NCBI RefSeq assembly: GCF_032118995.1
Contig: NC_092651.1
Location: forward strand, 8,388,285-8,452,284
Source: Asterias amurensis
Taxonomy: Eukaryota; Echinodermata; Asteroidea; Forcipulatida; Asteriidae
Direction of reading: 5' to 3'
DNA: 64,000 nucleotides
Shown here piece by piece: positions 1 to 17,877 of this stretch. Numbering within the stretch: position 1 is the first letter of the stretch; every line of letters begins with the position of its first letter. Both the position numbers and the translations under genes were made by a program. Under the pieces are notes generated by a model. It did not search any database and was not told the origin of the DNA. It saw only the letters and a program-made list of their open reading frames with translations.

Positions 1-6234
<6,234 letters not shown>

Positions 6235-7240
6235 AAAACAAAAACAGAAATGATGGAAGACTGAAGAGGCATGGTGGAAGGGCACTAGCAAGGATGTGCA
6301 AATGAAGTTTTTCAACATGATGTAAACTGAAAAATAAGGCATCTTTAATAACAGAATGTTTCATAAGACACACACATGCCAATATCTGGCAAATGCCTTG
6401 ATGTGATGTATTGAAGTTTTGAAGTTAGGACAGTCCCTCTATTTTGTACTCAAAGTTGGGGGAAAACAATCCTCCCAAACCAAGAAGTTCAAGTTCAAAA
6501 TTGTCTTCAACTCTTGTACCCCTCAACTTAGAGGTTGTACCCAAAGTCCACCAGCAAACTGACAGTCCTATTTGTATACAAGCTGTCTCAAAATAGTTGT
6601 TTGTTTTGTATATATAGAGGAAACAACTGATAAGGGGGGTTGCATAAGTAAGAACATTTTGTGTATGCACTTGTATGTTGCTTCTTGCCTGTTTCTTAAC
6701 ATTTTGCAATTTGGTTATCTAAAAGACAGAAAAGTTTTGTAAATGATATAAAAGGAATTGCTATTAATTTGTTGTTAATCAAGCCTGCTTTTAATGATAA
6801 ACAGTAGGTTCCTTTTATTTATTATTTATTTTTTGTTGGGGGGGGTGTTAACTTAATAACAAGATGGCTAGAAAGGTAAAAATCTTGGGACGGAAGTTTC
6901 TTTAAATTCACCTTTTAACATAAATGGAAAGGTAAAAAAGGTATGAATATGTGTAGCATGTCATGTATAGTATTTTTCGAAGAAAAACAAATCATATTCG
7001 GCCCCAAGCTGTGCCCAGCCGGCCAGCATTATCAAACACTTTGATATTTCTAGGTTTTGTGTGTGTCTGGCCGGCCGGCTGATCAGGGCCCTGTCATGTT
7101 TGTGTGTGTGTAGACCTGCTATGTATTCTCTTAAGACATGTGTATGATGCAGGCCTTGTGAGAACTTGGCTTTACGCTCTGCACTCGCCTATTGTATTAG
7201 GGGGGGGGGAAACAGCCCTGTCCTAGCAGGCCTGAAAGCA
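6235..7240 (+). other. CYFIP 3' UTR and downstream DNA, no further gene seen
   Basis: After the stop the strand runs into AT-rich sequence. A palindromic GC patch lies at 7017-7080 (CAGCCGGCC and GGCCGGCCGGCTG, about 55 bases apart). Short T-, G- and TG-rich runs follow. The transcript end cannot be placed. Confidence 0.5.
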
Positions 7241-7340
7241 ATTGTTAACTATGATGATCAGTGTTGAGTGTCTGCTACAGATGGACGTATTATTGGGAAT
7301 CTCACTTCTCAAAGCACTTGTTAGGCAAAAAGCCAAAATC

Positions 7341-7498
7341 CATAGACCCCTTTACAGATAGGAAAAAACAATGCATTCTGGGATAGGAAGCGATGTTTTG
7401 GGATGTTCGTCACGCATACAACGTGCATAGCTTACTCGCAAACTCTCCCAAAATGCATCATAATCACCACTTCCGGCCTATCTGTAAAGGGGTCTATG
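7341..7498. mobile_element. Short MITE with 22-bp terminal inverted repeats
   Basis: CATAGACCCCTTTACAGATA at the left is matched in reverse complement at the right, giving a 158-bp foldback. If the flanking TA is the target duplication, Tc1/mariner-type mobilisation is possible. No ORF. Confidence 0.8.
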
Positions 7499-7555
7499 TA
7501 ATGTCCTGACTAATTGTTAGTATAGTGAAATTAATTCATCAAGCATATATTTATA

Positions 7556-7938
7556 TTAAAGACACTAGACACTATTGGAAATTGTCAAAGACCAGTCTTC
7601 TCACTTAGTGTGTCTCAACAAATGCATAAAATAACAAACCTGTGAAATTATAAGCTCAATCGGTCGTCGAAGCTTTCATTTCTTAATGAAAGAAAAAACA
7701 CCCCTGTCACACGTAGTTGTGTGCTTTCATCATGTGCTTGATTTGGGGATACCTCAAATTCTAAATCTGAGGTCTCCAAATCAAATTCATGGAAAATTAC
7801 TTCTTTCTCGAAAACTACTTCACTTCAGAGGGAGCCATTTCTCACAATGTTTCATACTATCGACAGCTACCCATTACTCATCACCAAGAAAGGTTTCATG
7901 CTAATAATTTTTTGAGTAATTACTAAGTTTCCACTGCC
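7556..7938 (-). mobile_element. TTAA-flanked MITE, family A
   Basis: This is a reverse-oriented copy of the 1480-1873 element. It begins TTAAAGACACTAGACAC and has CTCAAATTCTAAATCTGAGG internally, then TAATTACTAAGTTTCCACTGCC. Its right TTAA is lost. Confidence 0.8.
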
Positions 7939-8251
7939 TGTCATCATATCCATTTGGGCCTGGTTCTCAGTGCCTCACTTTTGTTTATTTAATTTCTTCC
8001 ACCCATTCCTTTTTCAGTATAGGTTTATTCGGTCGAATTCGGCAAATGAGCAGCAAGTTTCATTTTCATGCGTTCGAATTAAAGCTGTTTTGCCCGCTGT
8101 TCAATTTAGCGAACCGTCATTCTTTTTGTTGAAACACGCCTCAAGAAGCGTCTGCGAATTTGAATGCTGCTTTGATGAATTGTTAAATTGAATTAGTATT
8201 AGTATTAGTGTTAACTATGATGATCAGTGTTGAGTGTCTGCTACAGATGGA

Positions 8252-9157
8252 AGAATTAAATCAAATGACGCAACATTAAATTTGACTAATCACAAAACGA
8301 AATCGAATGACCCTTTTCAGTAGAATTCGATTTGGTGCGAAATCTGGTTAAATTGGCTGCTCATTTTACCGAAATTGACAGAGAAAACCTTTACTTAAAA
8401 AGCGAAATACCTATATGGCCCGTTTACACAAATAGGTTTAATAATACTTGAACATATTGGCAACTTTTGTACACTACAGTAAATAACACCTGTGCAGTAG
8501 TTGCCTTTTAAAAGGTTAGAGTTCGGTGAAGGTTTTTACTATTTTTTATTATTAATAACAAACTTTTGTCTAGCATACATGGTATAAAGTAGTATCGCAT
8601 CAGATTTTGTATTGATATAAGTTTAACCAATTCTGCACGGTACATTTGTAAATACAAATGGCAATGTAAATGTATGGATCTAGAAGTTGACAATAAAGAG
8701 AGTGGTTTATAAACTACCAAGCTTCAATGGTTTCAGGCATGGTTCTTCACAAGCAATTTTGATTTTACCCTTACACTGATGTGTGTTAGCACTGAATATG
8801 CTGTACTGAAACTTTCCCGAGTTCTGTGAACAAAATTACAGGCTAACCCACACACTTTGCAATTCTAGAGCAGTGTCTTACCTGTAAAAGGTTTTACATA
8901 TAGTTTGTATAGCTGAACTATTCAAAGCATTGAGGAAAGAAACAAAGCAAGTCATGGGGGTCCGTACTTCTTTGTATGCGACAGTGTTTGTTTGAATCTA
9001 TTTGTATCTATTGAATTCACAAGCCTCAAACTGTGACACCAGATGATCAGGCAAGGGTTGTACCCCACTAAATAAGGCAAAAACAGAGAGAGTGTCAAGC
9101 TCATTAATGTCTTGTAGACCCTAAAAACATCCTATATTAAACAGGCTTGAGAGCCCC
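8252..9157. other. No gene or clear repeat seen
   Basis: AT-rich single-copy-looking DNA with stops in all frames. The stretch 8030-8370 shows inverted words (AATGAGCAGC against GCTGCTCATT) that hint at a decayed inverted-repeat element. Confidence 0.4.
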
Positions 9158-9273
9158 AAGCCGTTTCTCACAATGTTTTATCCTATCAGCAGCTCTCCAT
9201 TGCTTGTTACCAAGTAAGTTTTGTTACTAACAATTATTTTGAGAAATTACCAATGGCGTCTGGTACCTTTAAC
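9158..9273 (-). mobile_element. Fragment of family B TTAA MITE
   Basis: Only the right third is present: CCGTTTCTCACAATG, CAGCTCTCCATTGCTTG, TTGAGAAATTACCAATG and a terminal CTTTAA. Confidence 0.6.
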
Positions 9274-10243
9274 TTAGCTCCTCTGATAATAATGCTCCTA
9301 TGTCCTCAAGTTATGAAATTAAGGTTACTCAATCAAAGGTCCACTAAAAGCTAGCTCAACAGTTTTAATGTATTTGGCTCCCCAAGAAAAACAAATATGT
9401 ATCTCCACAGATCCCAAAGATTGATGTGGACAATCCAAACAAAGTAGTGATAAGTTTACAGAACGCACACTCCAGAAATAATATTATTTAAATAGCTTAA
9501 TACCTCAATGGCTTTCTGAAAATCATTGTAGGGCATAAAACCAGCGCGCAGAATCACATTTTGTATACAGGTTTGAATACTATTATTTCTGTTAACTTGT
9601 CACTACTTTGTTACACTGGATAATTATTTGAGGGTTAAGTTCTATCAGATTTCGTTTATGGAAAGAATTGATTACAATTCTGCTTGATCTGCTCGATACT
9701 GTAAAAAAGAAACACTTAAGAAAAACGAGGCCAAACAGTTTCATAGAGCACAAAAAGTGTTATTTCTGTTGTTGTTTACGATCTGAGCCTTTGAGGGCGT
9801 TCGGCGCGGTTAGAAGAGGGTACAACAAGCAAGCGAAGTGGAGGGGTGGGGGGGGGGTAACCACAAGCTAACACGTGACCTCATTATTCAAAACACTCGT
9901 CTCGCTCGCGCTTACCGAAACTGCTCGGGACTAAGGTCAATTGTGTTTCATTAAAATCTTGTGAATATTATACACGTTATTAAACGTTCAAAAATATTGA
10001 ATTTGGCCTCCCCAGCTACACGCTCAATAATGTAACTTGACCTTCTCCATGTTTGTTTTGTCATTAAGGCCAGCTTGAATGTTAATTACATCGTTATTTC
10101 GGACAGTGGGGGAGCAAAATAGTAATTTATTTGAGCAGTTGTTGTTTGAAATGTTCAAACTTGGCGCGTTCACAATGAGTATCTACTGACATTAGGCTTA
10201 TGGTTTTTGGGCGGATTTGTGGATATCTCGGCTGGAAGTGGGG
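9274..10243. other. No gene seen
   Basis: Mostly AT-rich sequence with a short G run at 9848-9857. Small open frames here lack family resemblance, and I see no splice-linked coding pattern. Confidence 0.4.
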
Positions 10244-10251
10244 TAAGTTTC

Positions 10252-10380
10252 GGAAAAGTTTCGTAGTGCCACCACTTTTTCATTCGATATGAAATAATAC
10301 AGTATCTGATTACTTTGATGAGATACCTCTTTTTGTAAAAATGAGTGAACAAATTTGTGACGCCATACGGAAAGTTATCC
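10252..10380. mobile_element. hAT-like MITE (8-bp target duplication)
   Basis: The ends GGAAAAGTTTCGTAGTGCC and CGCCATACGGAAAGTTATCC form terminal inverted repeats. Flanking octamers are taagtttc (10244-10251) and taaatttc (10381-10388), differing at one base. It is the same family as the nested copy at 63642-63773. The 8-bp duplication suggests hAT-type transposition. Confidence 0.75.
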
Positions 10381-10388
10381 TAAATTTC

Positions 10389-11389
10389 CAGCGTAAACAT
10401 TACGAAGTATATTTAGAGAAAACAAAACGAAAACAAAAACCAACACTTTTTACAGATGTCGAGCTCCGTAATTTGCGCCAATTACGTACTTCCATCATCA
10501 GGCGGCGTGTAAATGTAAATGTACATGTAGATATCCATCCATGAAGTGAACTGATATTATGACGTCACGGCGGTACCCGGGCGAAAAAATACCCACAATT
10601 CACTGTATGATGGAGTCTCAACAGAATTCAATGGCGGATCATTTTTTGACAACATTTTTAAGGTTAAAATCGACCTTTTTAGAAAATTAACTGACACAAT
10701 TGCACCTCTACATGAAAAAGCAACATCTACTGCGCACTTAGGGTAAGTTTTTAAAGTATATTGTATGTTATTTCGCTGGATTTTTGAGCATTTTGTTGTT
10801 GCCACCTAAACTGTTATGGTTGATTTAAAATCGGGCATGCTTAGCCCAGGTTGGACACATCCGTTGCAAGCAACGCGATGGAGTCCAGGGTATAAAGGTT
10901 CCGTACCATTGCGAAAAAACTGTAATATTTTTTTTTAAATATATCTACTTAACTCAGGAAGCTGAACTTTTCCTCACATGTTCCTTGTAGTTGGAACTCC
11001 AAGATCGTTTTATTTAAAATTGTTGATTTTTTTTCCTTTGTTGTTCATATTTAGTGAAAAGCAAATTGAAATTGACATTTCCCACTCGCACGGCGAGAAC
11101 GGACTTGCTTGTAAACACTTTCTTGCATTGAGCACTACCGCCCTCTCGTGGCGGCTGGAGATGTGATAGTTGCGATAACGTAACCCTCCTGCCGACGGCG
11201 TAGCCGGAGGGTTACGAGCCGCTTCAATGGATTCAGGGCGAAATGGTCAAACACGTACAATTTCGACAGCTAGTCAGCAGATTCGCTCCATTTTTACCAC
11301 TTTTAAAAGTCATGACAGAAATTCTAGAAACACGAACTTGATCCTCAATGTGTAATGAATCAACAAATCTTAAGTTTAAGAAAAATCTG
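10389..11389. other. No supported gene; contains a GC hairpin
   Basis: A perfect 10-bp inverted repeat (GTAACCCTCC 11180-11189, GGAGGGTTAC 11206-11215) closes a 16-base loop. ATGGCGGATC at 10631 opens only a 20-codon frame. Nothing else is supported. Confidence 0.45.
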
Positions 11390-11565
11390 TGCCATCATAA
11401 ACTTTCTCCTGCGTTTAGAGAGACGCAAACATGATCTACATGTATAACGGAACAATTTGTGCTGTCACACAGACTTTCTCCTACTTTAAGAGAGACACAA
11501 ACATTACACCATGAAAATAACCTGAACCATCACAGACTATCTCATGGGTTTAATGAGAAGCCAAC
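11390..11565 (-). repeat. 66-bp satellite, small cluster
   Basis: Two to three diverged monomers read GAGAGACGCAAAC, TGTGCTGTCACACAGAC, TTTCTCCTACTTTAAGAG. This orientation is that of the 48-kb cluster. Confidence 0.7.
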
Positions 11566-11898
11566 TCTAAACACTCGTTGACAGCAATTGGGGTCAAAAG
11601 CAAATATTGTTGACAGAAATTCACATTTGTCAATTGAAGTTGGAAGAGAAGAATTAAATATGAAAATAAATAAAAAGTCAAATGCATTTTTTCATGTTTT
11701 GGGAAACTTTTTGAGGCAGTACTGTCACAACAGGATACAAATGCCCAATTTTGTTTTCAACAGAAATAAAAGACCAGTGTTGGCCCTAGTCACAACCGTA
11801 AGGGAAATATTCGGAGGCCTGGCAAAACCAGAGAAAAATGTTGATTTTAGGGTGGAGTTGTATCCAGGTGGGTTTTCAGTAGGTTAACAGGAACAAGT

Positions 11899-11983
11899 GG
11901 TGCCACCACTTTTTCACTCATTTTTACAAAAAGGGATCTCATTGAGGTATATAGATACTATATTATTTCATATCCCAAATGAA
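11899..11983. mobile_element. Half copy of the hAT-like MITE
   Basis: TGCCACCACTTTTTCACTC is followed by TTTTTACAAAAAGGGATCTC and ATATTATTTCATATCCC, matching the interior of 63642-63773 with one end missing. Confidence 0.6.
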
Positions 11984-12699
11984 TAGTTTGCCTGTAGAGT
12001 TTTTCTTCACATGTAATCTAGATAGTACTTTATGCATGTTACATCGGTTTCAGGATAAAAGCAAATAATATTATTTAAAACTTAACTTGGTTGAGTGACT
12101 TCAAATTTCTCAGTGTATGCCTTTTGATATGAGTCAGACTTTACAAACTTTTTTCCTTTTTGCAGTGTTAGTACCCATACTCATAGCCTCCGTTGACACA
12201 ACTTAAGTGTAAGAGAAGCAATTTTGTTGTTAATAAAACATTGTAAACACTAAATGTCAACACTTTTGGATTACAGAAAAACACTTCTGCAAGATGACAT
12301 TATAATTACATCTCTGAAGGACACCTTTGACACCCGAAGTCAACTACTTATTGAGGTAGCACCTAAATCATCCGTGTCATGTCTTCACTAAGACCTAATT
12401 AAATCCAAAGCAGAGTCAACTATATTGGATGGATGGCTGATTGTGATGGCTGGAAACAAGGTACACAAATTTAAATTCTATTTTAGCATTTTTGTGGGAC
12501 CTTACATGTTAAGAAAAATGAAAAATAACTTAAGACCTGAGCTTTTTGTGTCAGACCCTTCACAATTTACCAACTCGATTCGAGACAACATGACGGTTGG
12601 ATGGACTTTTATCAATCAATTGGTATCCTCGCTCTTTGCTATCTTGCCAGTGAATGGTTGCCACCTTTGCTCTTGACCTGAATTACTGTCAACAAAAGA

Positions 12700-13060
12700 T
12701 TAGAGTTTGCATCTCTCTAAACCCAGGAGAAAGTCTGTGATGGTACAGATTTTTTATTTTGGTGTAAAGTTTGTGTCTCTCTCGAAGTAGGAGAAAGTCT
12801 GTATGACGGCACAAATTGTTCTTTTATAGATGTTGAGTTTGCATCTTTCTAAACCCAGGAGAAAGTCTGTGATATGTGATTGCACAGATTTGTTATATAG
12901 GTGTAAAGTTTGTGTTTCTCTCAAAGCAGGAGAAGGTCTGTATGACGGCACAAATTGTTCTTTTGAAGATGTTGAGTTTGCATCTCTCTAAACCCAGGAG
13001 AAAATTTGTGACGGCACAGATTTTTCTCATTATTGTTAAGTGTGTATCTCTGTAAATGTA
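12700..13060 (+). repeat. 66-bp satellite cluster
   Basis: About five monomers with GAGTTTGCATCTCTCTAAAC and AGGAGAAAGTCTGTGATGG, alternating with AAAGTTTGTGTCTCTC and TGACGGCACAAATTG, the orientation of the 28-kb cluster. Confidence 0.8.
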
Positions 13061-13909
13061 TTTACAACTGAATATTATGACTGTAGATTTTGTCTTCACA
13101 TGTCTGCCTATTAGGAAGGTACTTTATGCGAAGGCCTTACATTTTACTTTGGTTTTTAGGTAAAAGTAAATTATATTCAAAACTTGGTTTGTGTGAATTG
13201 GTTTAAACTTCTGAACATATGCCTTTCGACATGAGTCGGACTGTACAAACTTGGACTCTTTGCCTTTTTGCAGTGTTGTTATACTCGGGACTCCTACGGC
13301 CTGAAATTAATCTCGAGTTAAATTCAGCATCTCAATTTGCACAAATTTAATGTAAGTAAAGCAAGTTTTTGGTTTATAAAAAACATTGTTAATTATAGAT
13401 AACACTTTTGTTTTACAGAAAATCACTGCTGCAAAATGACGTTACAATTACATCTCTGAAGGACACCTTTTACACCTAAAGTGAACCACTTAGTAAGATG
13501 AGTGACATTATTGAGGTAGCGTCTTAATCACCAGTCTCATGTCTTCACTAAGACCTGACTAAACATACCCGAACAGAGTCAACTAAACTGGATGGATGGC
13601 TGATTGTAATGGCTGGAAAGGTACACATATTTAAATTTGATTTTAGCACTTTGGTAGTACATTACACGCCTAGAAAAATGAAAAATAATATGAGACATCA
13701 GTTTTTGGTGTCAGACACTTCATGTTTTACCATCTCACAATTTGAGATAACTTGACGGTCGGATGCATCTTTATCCATTGGTATTTTTGCCTTGACCCCT
13801 ATTACTGCAAATGCAGAATTGGTATCTTTGCTTTTGACCCCTTTACTGTTAACAAATGATTGATACCTTTCCTCTTGACCCAAGTTTCTGTCAACAAATA
13901 TTAGAGTTA

Positions 13910-14140
13910 GCATCTCTCTTAATCCATTAGAAAGTATGTGATGGCACAGATTTTTGTCATTGGTTTAAAGTGTGTGTCTCTCTCAAGGCACGAGAAAGTC
14001 CGTGTGACGGCACAAATTTGTTTTCTTCAGATATTGAGTTTGCGTCACTCTTAACGCAGGTGAAAGTTTGTGACCACACAGATTTTTCTTATTATTGTAA
14101 AGTTTGCATGTTTCTGAGTGAAGAAGAAAGTCTGTTTATA
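13910..14140 (+). repeat. 66-bp satellite cluster
   Basis: About three to four monomers: GTTAGCATCTCTCTTAATC, GTGTGTCTCTCTCAAGGCA, GAAAGTCCGTGTGACGGC. Confidence 0.8.
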
Positions 14141-14683
14141 AAAAAAATATTCTTATTTAAAACACAACAATTTTGTATTACAGAAAAACACATCTGCAAG
14201 ATGACATTACAATTACATCTCTGAAGGACACCTTTTACACCCGAAGTCAACCACTTAGTACGATGAGTGTCATTATTGAGGTAGCACCTAAATCATCCGT
14301 GTCATGTTTTCACTGAGACCTGAATCCAAAGCAGAGTCAACTATATTGGACGGATGGCTGATTGTGATGACTGGAAACAAGGTACACAAATTCAAATTTT
14401 ATTTTAGCCGTTTGGTAGGACCTTACATAACAAGAAAAATGAAAAATACCTTGATGTTCTTCAAAAGTGTCCCTCTGACTTAAAAATATTCCAATGGAAG
14501 TCCCCTTTGGAAATGAATATGCCCTTGCCGTTCAAAGATGAAACTCTTGGCCGGTTTTCCCTGATAACTGTCAAAGATCTTAATCCCTTGCTGTTGCGTA
14601 AGTTTTGTGTAATTGCTTTTTAACCACTATTGCTGTTGACAAAGAACTGGTATCTTTGCTCTTGATCTTTTGTAACATCATTA

Positions 14684-16236
14684 ATTAGGTGTTCGGGCCA
14701 ACAGCCCGGAACGCCTCTTATTAGGTGTTCGGGCAACAGCCCGAACAACTCATTGATTTTGTTCGGTTTTTTTTTTTTCTTTTTTTTGGTTTTTCTTATT
14801 CTTTTCGCTGTCGATTGTCCGCAAGAAAAAGCATAGTTGCGAAGCTTGCATTAAGTTGAAATTTTGCACACAGGTAGACAATAACCAGTAGATGATGCAA
14901 AAGTTGTAGCGTCACGACGACGTCATCAGTTGACGAGATACACTAATTCAAAGTTTATTATTTCAAAAAATCATAACTTTTGATCTACATGAGGGATTTT
15001 TACAATCAATACATCATCGGAAAGGTCAATAAAAACTCCGTAAACGCGTCACAGACATGACCCCATTTTGATTTTGTCTTCCGGCTCAAAAGAGAGGTTG
15101 AAAATTTCAAAATTCATGTATAAAGAACTACAAAATTCCCCCATTGATTGCGCGTAAAGATTTTACGATTACATGTACACGTACTTTGTCACCACGTGTA
15201 AGCATGCGGTGCATTGCTGTCACCACGTGTAAGTATGCGGTGCATTGAGGAGCATAGTCACGCACTGCACCACGTTTTGATCGTTTTAGTCTGCGTTTGA
15301 GGCGTTCTCAACATAATGTCAGTTTTCTTCAAAAGTAATTAATTAGTTTTATCTACGACCATACTGCGTTGATAACACCGGTTCTCGTCCGGTCACTGAG
15401 GTTAAGCAAAATCGGGCCCAGTCAGTATTTCGATGAGAGACTGAGGCGACCAAAATTTGTACTGTTTATTTTTGTATTTATTTTTTTCTCCTAAAAATAG
15501 CCTCGTTTTTAGTCTGTTTTCAAGGCGTTTTCAACAAACATTTCCCTTCCGGTTAGTTAGTCTCTTCCCCAGTCGTCATTATGCATTAAGCTCCTATATC
15601 CTCATCCACAAAAGCTATTTTGACAATCTATACATCATATGAAAGGGCTTTACGTACTTAGTCTGTTTTCAAGGTGTTTTCAACAAACATTTCCCTTTCG
15701 GTTAGTTAGTCTCTTCTCCAGTCGTCATTATGCATTAGTTCCTATGTCCTCAACCACAAAAGCTATTTTGACAATCTATACATCATATGAAAGGGCTTTC
15801 CTTACGTAGTCTGTTTTCAAGGCGTTTTCAACAAACATTTCCCTCCTGGTTAGTTAGTCTCTTCTCCAGTCGCCATTATTCATCAGTTCACGTTTTCTCA
15901 AACACAAAAGCTATTTTGACAATCTATACATCATATGAAAGGGCCTCACGTATTCCACAAAAATGTGTATGTTGGTGACCTTCTCTTGACTTTTTGACCT
16001 TTTTAAACTGGAAGAGCCTGTAAAATGCTTTGAAAAGGCAGTATTTAAAGGCTTTTAGGTTGAAATGTACACTTTTTGATGCTTTTTCCATAAAATTATT
16101 ACACATCGAGAAAACTGTTTGGTTTTGATTTCTTTGAAATTTGATGGGATATTTACAATACTTGTTTCATTTATTCAAACACTGACCCAACAATAGCCGA
16201 ACACCTAGTGTTTGTTTTTACAAACACTATATCTAG
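14684..16236 (+). mobile_element. Helitron/Helentron-like non-autonomous element with 148-bp internal repeats
   Basis: The 3' end has the Helitron signature. A hairpin (GTGTTTG 16208-16214, CAAACAC 16221-16227) is followed after a short spacer by a terminal CTAG (16233-16236) and then T. Short subterminal inverted repeats (GGTGTTCGG near 14688 and 14724; CCGAACACC at 16197) and a poly-T stretch near 14770 are also present. Inside are three tandem 148-149 bp units. Helentron-derived elements with internal ~150-bp repeats are known in invertebrates. No Rep/helicase coding is seen. The 5' boundary is approximate. Confidence 0.65.
15511..15955 (+). repeat. Three tandem 148-149 bp units inside the Helitron-like element
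   Basis: Units start at 15511, 15660 and 15808, each AGTCTGTTTTCAAGG... to CTATACATCATATGAAAGGG, with high mutual similarity. The next element (16808-16890) keeps only the last part of one unit. Confidence 0.88.
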
Positions 16237-17262
16237 TTTTTGTTCGTTTTTTTTTTATTGATACTTCTTCTTCTTCTTCTTCTGTATGTCCCTTGTCCCC
16301 CTACAAAAACATCTTTCCAAACATCGTATGAACTTGAAACTTCACACATAGTTAGATATTTATTAGGAGAAGAAACCGTGTGAGTTACTTCATGATGACG
16401 TCATCAATTCTTGAGTTATGAATATTCAAAGTTTATTAATTCAAAAAATCATAACTTTTGATCTACATGAGGGATTCTTACAATCGAAACACCATCGGAA
16501 TTGTTATTGAAAACTCCGTAAACGCCTCACAGACATGACCCCATTTCGATGTAGTCTTCTGGCTCAAAAAAGAGGTTGGAAATTTCAAAATTCACATCTA
16601 AAGAATAGAACGTAAATCCCCATTGGTATGTGCATAAACATTGCACGTAGGCATACACACAACGTGTAGTGTATTAGTGGTGCAACAGAGTCACGCTCCA
16701 CTGATCATCCATAGAGCGCGAAAAAGCTTCATGAAGAATAGTCTTCCTTCAAGGCGGTTAAAACATACATGCCCATTACAATCTTTTCAACAGTCGTCAA
16801 TATTTCCTAAGTTCATATTTCCAAAGCTACATAAGCTATTTTTTACAATCTATACATCATATGAAAGGGCTTTACGTACTTTACAGAAATGGATATGTTG
16901 GTGAACTTTCGTTGACCTTTTGACCTGTTTAAACCGGAAGTGACTGTGAAATGATTTGAAAGGGCGTTGTTTAATGCCTTTTAGGTTGAAATCATGGAGG
17001 AGTAAAGAAATATACATCCTTTGATGCTTTACCATCACAGCATACAAGTCTGGCAAAGGTCTGGTTTAAAACAAATATTACCGATGACATCACCAAACAT
17101 CTTTTACTAGAGTAATCAGGTTGTTTTGACAGTTTTTGCAGTTTGAATCATTTATTACAAATCTTGAGAACAAAGCAAGGTGTAACTATTTGTTTTTTAA
17201 TCCAGGCTTTTACTCCCGGTAACCGAACACCTTGAGTTTGTCCACAAACTCTCAATCTCTAG
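16237..17262 (+). mobile_element. Second Helitron-like copy, in tandem with the first
   Basis: It matches the first element at AAAAAATCATAACTTTTGAT, CTCCGTAAACGC..CACAGACATGACCCC and GGTTGGAAATTTCAAAATTC. It ends with the same architecture: hairpin GAGTTTG (17234-17240) / CAAACTC (17245-17251), then CTAG at 17259-17262 followed by T. A CTT microsatellite lies at 16264-16281. It has one partial 148-bp unit rather than three. Confidence 0.65.
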
Positions 17263-17470
17263 TTGTGTGATAAAATTCGCCTTGCCCCTTTTACTGTTTT
17301 CAATTGATTGGAATTTGTGCTCTTGACCCTTATTACTGTCACAAATGATTGGTACCGTTGTTCTTGACCCAAATTACTGCCAACGAATGATTGAAATGTG
17401 TGTCTCTCTAAACCCAAGAGAAGTTCTGTAAAGGTGCAGATGTTTTGTCGTTGGTGTAAAGTTTGTGTCA
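17263..17470 (+). repeat. Continuation of the 12-14 kb repeat beyond the Helitron insertion
   Basis: TGATTGG, GCTCTTGACCCTTATTACTG and GAAATGTGTGTCTCTCTAAAC repeat the words found at 13780-13960 and 14560-14675. The Helitron-like pair therefore seems to have inserted into that array. Confidence 0.65.
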
Positions 17471-17510
17471 AAAATTGTTTACAAATTATTATTATTATTA
17501 TTAAAGTGTC

Positions 17511-17877
17511 TTAAAGCCATTGGACCCTTTCTGTACAGACGAAAAAAGTTCACAGATTTACAAATAGTTTACAGGGTTTACAGAAGGTAATGGTGAAAGA
17601 CTTCTCTTGAAATATTAGTCCATGGAATGCTTTACTTTTTGAGAAAACGGTAAAACAATATAAATTCTCGTTAGCGAATTACGGATTTGTTATAAACACA
17701 TGTCATGACACGGCAAAACGCGCGAAAACAGGAGTGGGTATTCCCGTTATTTTCTCCGGACTCCGATGTCCGATTGAGCCTAAATTTCCACAGGATTGTT
17801 ATTTTATATATAAGTTGTGATACACGAACTGTGGGACTTGGACAATACTGTTTACCGAAAGTGTATAATGGCTTTAA
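17511..17877 (+). mobile_element. TTAA-flanked MITE, family C, best copy
   Basis: TTAAAGCCATTGGACCC at the left and TATAATGGCTTTAA at the right form short inverted ends with intact TTAA borders, 367 bp overall. It matches 5536-5913 along its length. Confidence 0.78.

Larger units (their letters stand above)
7244..8251. repeat. Pair of 42-bp direct repeats flanking about 1 kb
   Basis: The same 42 bases (GTTAACTATGATGATCAG to CTGCTACAGATGGA) occur at 7244-7285 and 8210-8251 with no difference. Between them lie two MITEs and a non-coding stretch. This looks like a local duplication or an insertion with a long target duplication. Confidence 0.85.
12274..14460 (+). repeat. Three-copy long direct repeat (about 0.3-1.1 kb units) with satellite monomers
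   Basis: Copies start near 12274, 13416 and 14177. Each carries TTACAGAAAA, ACATCTCTGAAGGACACCTT, TATTGAGGTAGC, GATGGCTGATTGT and AAGAAAAATGAAAAAT. After copies 1 and 2 come short tandem words (TGATTGGTATCTTTGC, TTGACCC..TTACTGTCAACA) and 66-bp satellite monomers at 12700-13060 and 13910-14140. No open frame is shared between copies, so I do not treat it as coding. Confidence 0.75.

Noticed and set aside
10341..10544. 67-codon frame MSEQICDAIRKV... that looks protein-like
   Set aside because: Its first 13 or so codons are the terminus of a hAT-like MITE and no splice partner or family match is visible.
10631..10700. ATGGCGGATC start-like context on the + strand
   Set aside because: The frame ends after 20 codons. 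A donor-like AAGGTTAAA is weak and no following exon is recognised.
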